Positions 14,459 to 17,392 of a stretch of DNA of 17,392 nt are shown one piece after another (within the stretch, counting starts at the first letter, position 1; every line of letters begins with the position of its first letter). The notes below the pieces were generated by a model. The model saw nothing but the letters and a program-made list of their open reading frames with translations, searched no databases and had not been told where the DNA came from. The position numbers were made by a program, and so were the translations under genes. Source of the DNA: Candidatus Hodarchaeota archaeon (GTDB lineage: Archaea > Asgardarchaeota > Heimdallarchaeia > Hodarchaeales > Hodarchaeaceae); NCBI GenBank assembly GCA_016839665.1, contig JAEOTU010000074.1, positions 1 through 17,392 of the forward strand, given 5' to 3'.

Positions 14459-15501
14459 AGCATTTTTGATATAGGCATTTCGTTGATAAATTTTCCTCCA
14501 AGTCGGGTTAGAACCGCAGCTATTTCTTTTTCCCATAATTCTGCGCGAATTATTAAATGACTCCCAATGAAAAAATCCAGAGGAAGGCGAGAATATAGCT
14601 GAGAAATATCATATGTTTGCTTATAAGTCGTTAGAATGAGAGGCACCCATGAACGAGTAATAGAATGAATCAATTTAGAATCCTCCAATCCTAATCCAAT
14701 ATTGTTTGCAACATGCTCTTGAATTGCATGACTAATTATATATCCTACATCGTCCATGCGATCTAGTTTGGGTAGTAGAATAGCGTCAATCCATGCAATC
14801 TTCATTGGAGAAATCAGAAGATTGCTTAAATGACTATCACCGTGAACAAATTCTACTCCTCCCTGGGACTGTTCCAAAACTTCAATCCAATAATTTAATA
14901 TTTTTTCATCTAAAAATGTTCTTAAAAACTTGAAAACTGGACTATAAAGCTGTACATCGGTTTTTTGGCGTTTTGAACCGTGTAATCGAGCTAATGCATA
15001 TCCAGCATATCCCCATCTATCCGCCGGTTTTCCTGAAAACTGGAGTAGAGGTATATAACCACTTAGAAATTCCAGAATTAAGGCTTTAACTTCAGGGATA
15101 ACATGAATAACCTCTGGTGCAAAAACTTTATCTGGAAAAGGCTTAATACGTTTTCCAAGCTCGTGGTTTTTCTTCCAATGATCCCAGTCTGCTTGTCGGA
15201 GAGTAAGAAGTTGAGCGAGCTTTTTTGCATTATCGACCTCTGCATCTAAATCATTAGCGAACTTTAAAACAATACCACCGTCAACTTCACCTCCTAAGGA
15301 AGTAGAAAGAGCGGCTTCTATAACATAGGTTTTCCCCCCTGCACCTTTAAATGACTCGATTTTTTTTACACGAGTATTAAATATCCTTCCTGTTGATACC
15401 TGAATGTTCTGTGTGATTTTATCACTTGATTGGAGAATTAATGAGCGTACTCGTTCGTGAATCTTTTTCTGTTTGTCGCTTGCAGGGTCATTTGAGCTCA
15501 T
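14452..15501 (-). CDS. APH/choline-kinase-fold small-molecule kinase
   Basis: A 349-residue kinase of the aminoglycoside-phosphotransferase fold, a group that phosphorylates small molecules such as choline, methylthioribose, homoserine or fructosamine. Visible features: a glycine-rich loop FKGAGGKTY (51-59), Lys80 (IVLKF) with Glu88 as likely partner, the Brenner-like loop VHGDSHLSNLLI (219-230; Asp222 catalytic, Asn227) and the metal-binding Asp239 (AWIDA). All key residues are present. ATG 15501 is preceded by AGGAG (15511-15515), 9 nt away, which overlaps the stop codon of the acyl-CoA synthetase gene, so translation is probably coupled. Methylthioribose kinase is conceivable because mtnA is near, but archaea normally make MTR-1-phosphate by phosphorolysis, and the loop is generic. 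The substrate is unknown. Confidence 0.82.
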   Translation of the reverse strand: MSSNDPASDKQKKIHERVRSLILQSSDKITQNIQVSTGRIFNTRVKKIESFKGAGGKTYVIEAALSTSLGGEVDGGIVLKFANDLDAEVDNAKKLAQLLTLRQADWDHWKKNHELGKRIKPFPDKVFAPEVIHVIPEVKALILEFLSGYIPLLQFSGKPADRWGYAGYALARLHGSKRQKTDVQLYSPVFKFLRTFLDEKILNYWIEVLEQSQGGVEFVHGDSHLSNLLISPMKIAWIDAILLPKLDRMDDVGYIISHAIQEHVANNIGLGLEDSKLIHSITRSWVPLILTTYKQTYDISQLYSRLPLDFFIGSHLIIRAELWEKEIAAVLTRLGGKFINEMPISKMLQ

Positions 15502-15510
15502 CCATTAGAT

Positions 15511-15515
15511 CTCCT
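15511..15515 (-). promoter_or_regulatory. Shine-Dalgarno AGGAG overlapping the upstream stop
   Basis: AGGAG on the minus strand lies 9 nt before the kinase ATG (15501) and shares bases with the TAG that ends the acyl-CoA synthetase gene (15514-15516). This arrangement usually means coupled translation of the two genes. Confidence 0.6.
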
Positions 15516-16896
15516 AGAATAGGTACTGTTGTAATATCCTTCCTCTTTCTACTAAAGCATACATGCCGTCAACTGCATCTTCTGCAGTATGAAAGACTGG
15601 AATCCCATAATCCTCAAATTCAGAGTTGACAGTAGGATCGGGAAGGTTATAGACAAGAATAGGTTTCCTAGGGAACTCCTGTTTAATTAGTGCAATTCGT
15701 GCGGGAGCATCTTTTGAGACAACAGGAGCGTCGGATCGAGGAACTATAATAATCCCAGAAACAATTTCTTCTCCTAAAAAAATCCGTGAAATTTCAGCTA
15801 TTACTTCAGTAGTTGCACTTCCAGTTAGATCCAAGAATGTTAGGGGTGTTTTATTCTTATCCAAGGATAAAGAAGTTTGCACACCATGCTTCCGAATAGT
15901 TTTCTCGACTAATAATGCTGTTTCACCAGATAACGATCCTAACTCTAAATTATATCGATTCATCCGATATAATGCCATAGCACCAGGACCTCCAGTATTT
16001 ACTACTAGTGCTATCTGATTCCCAAAAGCTGGAGGTTGATTATGTAAAGCTTTTATTGAATTAACAAATTGAGAAGTACTATCACACTGAATAATTCCTG
16101 ATTGCCTCAAGATTTCTTTATAAAGACCCATTGCACTCGCAACGGCGCCTGTATGACTTTTGGCAGCCATGGTTACCTCTTCAGTCATTGGGAGTTTTAG
16201 GACAACTATTGCCTTTTTCCGAGCTACAGCCTTAGATACCTTTATAAATTGTCTTCCAGCTTTTATATTCTCCAGGTAAGCTCCAATGACCTTTGTGTCA
16301 GGATCCTGTCCAAAATATTGAATGAAATCAGTTTCATTAAGATCTGCACCATTTCCGTATGATACGAATCGTTTTAGACCGATTTTATTTTGTTGGAGTG
16401 CCAGAAGTAGATCTATTGCTAGAGATCCCGATTGAGATATCAAAGAAACATGACCCTTAGGTGGTAATTCAAAATTAGGAAATAATGTATTCACCTTTGT
16501 ATGAGTATCGACGATCCCAATACAATTAGGCCCAATCAATCGAGAATCGCCGAGAGATCTTACAAGTTCTTGTTGGAGATCATCTCTACCAATTTCTGAA
16601 AAACCTGCAGTGATACATACAATTGCAGGAATTCCACGTTTGGAAGCGTCTCCAATGGCTTTTATTGCTAATTCTGCGGGTAAAACAACAACTGCAAGAT
16701 CTGGAACTTCAGGAAGATCAAAAACATTTGGATAACATCGAATACCCATTATTTCAGAAACATTTGGATTGATGGGATAGACTCGGCCATGAAAAGGGAC
16801 AACAAAGTGGTTAAAAATTAACCGGCCATACTTCTTTTCATCAGAAGAAGCTCCTATAATGGCCACAGATCGAGGTTCAAAGAAAAAATCCAGCAA
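15514..16896 (-). CDS. ADP-forming acyl/acetyl-CoA synthetase, alpha subunit
   Basis: A 460-residue alpha subunit of the archaeal NDP-forming acyl-CoA synthetases (ACD), which convert acyl-CoA, ADP and phosphate to acid, CoA and ATP in fermentation. Domains: CoA-binding Rossmann (~1-130, SVAIIGASSDEKKYG, LIGPNCIGI 120-128), first ligase domain (~145-285, SLISQSGSLAID 151-162, GNGADLNETDF 181-191) and second ligase domain (~290-455). The phospho-accepting His248 lies in KSHTGAVASA. The stretch before it is LKLPMTEEVTMAA where LKSGRTEAGARAA is usual, so it is a divergent member. The start is TTG 16896, supported by GTGAT at 16902-16906. The ATP-grasp beta subunit is not in the window and must be elsewhere or absent. 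It precedes the kinase gene and follows the fpg fragment on the same strand. Confidence 0.93.
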   Translation of the reverse strand: MLDFFFEPRSVAIIGASSDEKKYGRLIFNHFVVPFHGRVYPINPNVSEIMGIRCYPNVFDLPEVPDLAVVVLPAELAIKAIGDASKRGIPAIVCITAGFSEIGRDDLQQELVRSLGDSRLIGPNCIGIVDTHTKVNTLFPNFELPPKGHVSLISQSGSLAIDLLLALQQNKIGLKRFVSYGNGADLNETDFIQYFGQDPDTKVIGAYLENIKAGRQFIKVSKAVARKKAIVVLKLPMTEEVTMAAKSHTGAVASAMGLYKEILRQSGIIQCDSTSQFVNSIKALHNQPPAFGNQIALVVNTGGPGAMALYRMNRYNLELGSLSGETALLVEKTIRKHGVQTSLSLDKNKTPLTFLDLTGSATTEVIAEISRIFLGEEIVSGIIIVPRSDAPVVSKDAPARIALIKQEFPRKPILVYNLPDPTVNSEFEDYGIPVFHTAEDAVDGMYALVERGRILQQYLF

Positions 16897-16901
16897 TTCC
16901 T

Positions 16902-16906
16902 ATCAC
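16902..16906 (-). promoter_or_regulatory. GTGAT ribosome-binding site for a TTG start
   Basis: GTGAT on the minus strand lies 5 nt before TTG 16896, with AGGAA following it. The same GTGAT word at 4-5 nt spacing precedes the starts at 367 (ATG) and 6216 (GTG), which supports this non-ATG start. Confidence 0.55.
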
Positions 16907-16946
16907 ATATTTTAATCTTTGACCTTTCTTTAATATTTCTAAGAGT

Positions 16947-17392
16947 CTAAATAAAATTTCGATTTGTGGGAACTTGGCAATTACGACAAAAATTGGTCAG
17001 TCTTTTAGCTTTTATCGTTGAAATAGGATTTCCACAGATTAAACAAGGTTGTTTGCTTTTCAAATGCACTTGAAATATTTGTTGCCGCCAGTAACGTTGA
17101 TTATCCAATTTCTGGGTAGATTCGAGTACTTGGGAGATCTGTTTGACCGCATTTGACAACACTTTCTTACAAGCATGATATAATGTTATTTGGTCTTCTT
17201 TGTTGAGTTGAGGCCTTTTGGAGAAAGGATGGATTTTTGCCTCAAATAGAATTTCATCAGAATATGCATTCCCAATTCCAGTCACAAACTTTTGATTGGT
17301 CAATATTCCCTTTATTTCACCACGATACTTCTGTAAGCGCTCGATAAACTCACTTTCGGATGTTTGAAGAAAATCTGGACCAAAATTGTCAA
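16947..17392 (-). CDS. Fpg/Nei-family DNA glycosylase, C-terminal part (start beyond window)
   Basis: C-terminal ~147 residues of a formamidopyrimidine/endonuclease VIII-type base-excision glycosylase/AP lyase. The reading frame continues to the window edge without a stop, so the TTG at 17303 is internal. Visible: FGPDFL at the start of the H2TH domain, the H2TH core VTGIGNAYSDEILFEAKIHP and the zinc finger, CLICGNP (CxxC) with a distal pair FCRNCQ. The region just before the distal cysteines reads KAKRLTNFC where many members have GRSTHFC or GRGTHFC. The catalytic N-terminal Pro-Glu is outside the window. It ends 50 bp before the acyl-CoA synthetase start on the same strand. Fpg is mainly bacterial and patchy in archaea, so lateral acquisition is possible. 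Whether it is Fpg or Nei cannot be settled from this part. Confidence 0.93.
   Translation of the reverse strand, partial: DNFGPDFLQTSESEFIERLQKYRGEIKGILTNQKFVTGIGNAYSDEILFEAKIHPFSKRPQLNKEDQITLYHACKKVLSNAVKQISQVLESTQKLDNQRYWRQQIFQVHLKSKQPCLICGNPISTIKAKRLTNFCRNCQVPTNRNFI

Noticed and set aside
14452..15501. Methylthioribose kinase (MtnK) as a firm name
   Set aside because: The catalytic loop is that of the whole APH fold, and archaea usually make MTR-1-phosphate without a kinase.
1..17392. Mobile element, prophage or genomic island
   Set aside because: No transposase, integrase, terminal inverted repeats, target duplication or tRNA-flanked boundary is visible.

Overview
The window looks archaeal, most likely from an Asgard archaeon; the phylum is an inference. 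The DNA is AT-rich. Starts are often preceded by GTGAT or GGTGA-type Shine-Dalgarno sequences, or have only a TATA-like box about 25 bp upstream, as in leaderless transcripts. Non-ATG starts (GTG, TTG) are common. The gene content fits: an ADP-forming acyl-CoA synthetase alpha subunit, a GvpD/KaiC-like RecA ATPase, a beta-CASP ribonuclease, a SPOUT methyltransferase with a THUMP-like N-terminus, and a protein with a longin/profilin-like N-terminus joined to TPR-like helices. Biotin carboxylase and an Fpg/Nei glycosylase give a mixed, bacterial-like flavour.

Layout. (1) 1-367, minus: N-terminal part of a biotin carboxylase. (2) 368-1133: a gene-free spacer of about 760 bp holding an inverted repeat over the biotin carboxylase TATA-like box, a 14-bp tandem repeat and another small inverted repeat. 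(3) 1134-3309, plus: an NfeD/YqiJ-like membrane protein with a striking Asp/His-rich insert, followed by an SPFH (flotillin-like) protein; this is a membrane-organisation pair. (4) 3365-6216, minus: the longin-like/TPR protein and a large helical protein with a possible internal helix-turn-helix, neither with a known function. (5) 6373-8046, plus: a CPBP intramembrane protease and a nitrilase-superfamily amidohydrolase, probably cotranscribed. (6) 8055-13356, minus: in order of transcription mtnA, a 116-residue unknown protein, a double RecA-like ATPase, and a beta-CASP metallo-beta-lactamase nuclease with a long novel N-terminus. (7) 13433-14458, plus: the THUMP-like/SPOUT protein. (8) 14452-17392, minus: an fpg/nei fragment, the acyl-CoA synthetase alpha subunit and an APH-fold kinase, the last two tightly coupled.

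Working together. The clearest functional pairs are NfeD with flotillin, and the run of RecA ATPase and beta-CASP nuclease (with a small protein that may have a decayed nuclease fold), which could be an RNA- or DNA-processing module. mtnA, the Nit2-like amidase and an APH-fold kinase could all touch methionine salvage, but they lie in separate transcription units and the link is speculative. I see no tRNA, rRNA, CRISPR array, insertion sequence, integrase or phage gene. The most unusual items are the Asp/His repeat loop of the NfeD-like protein, the N-terminal half of the beta-CASP protein, and the longin-TPR protein.
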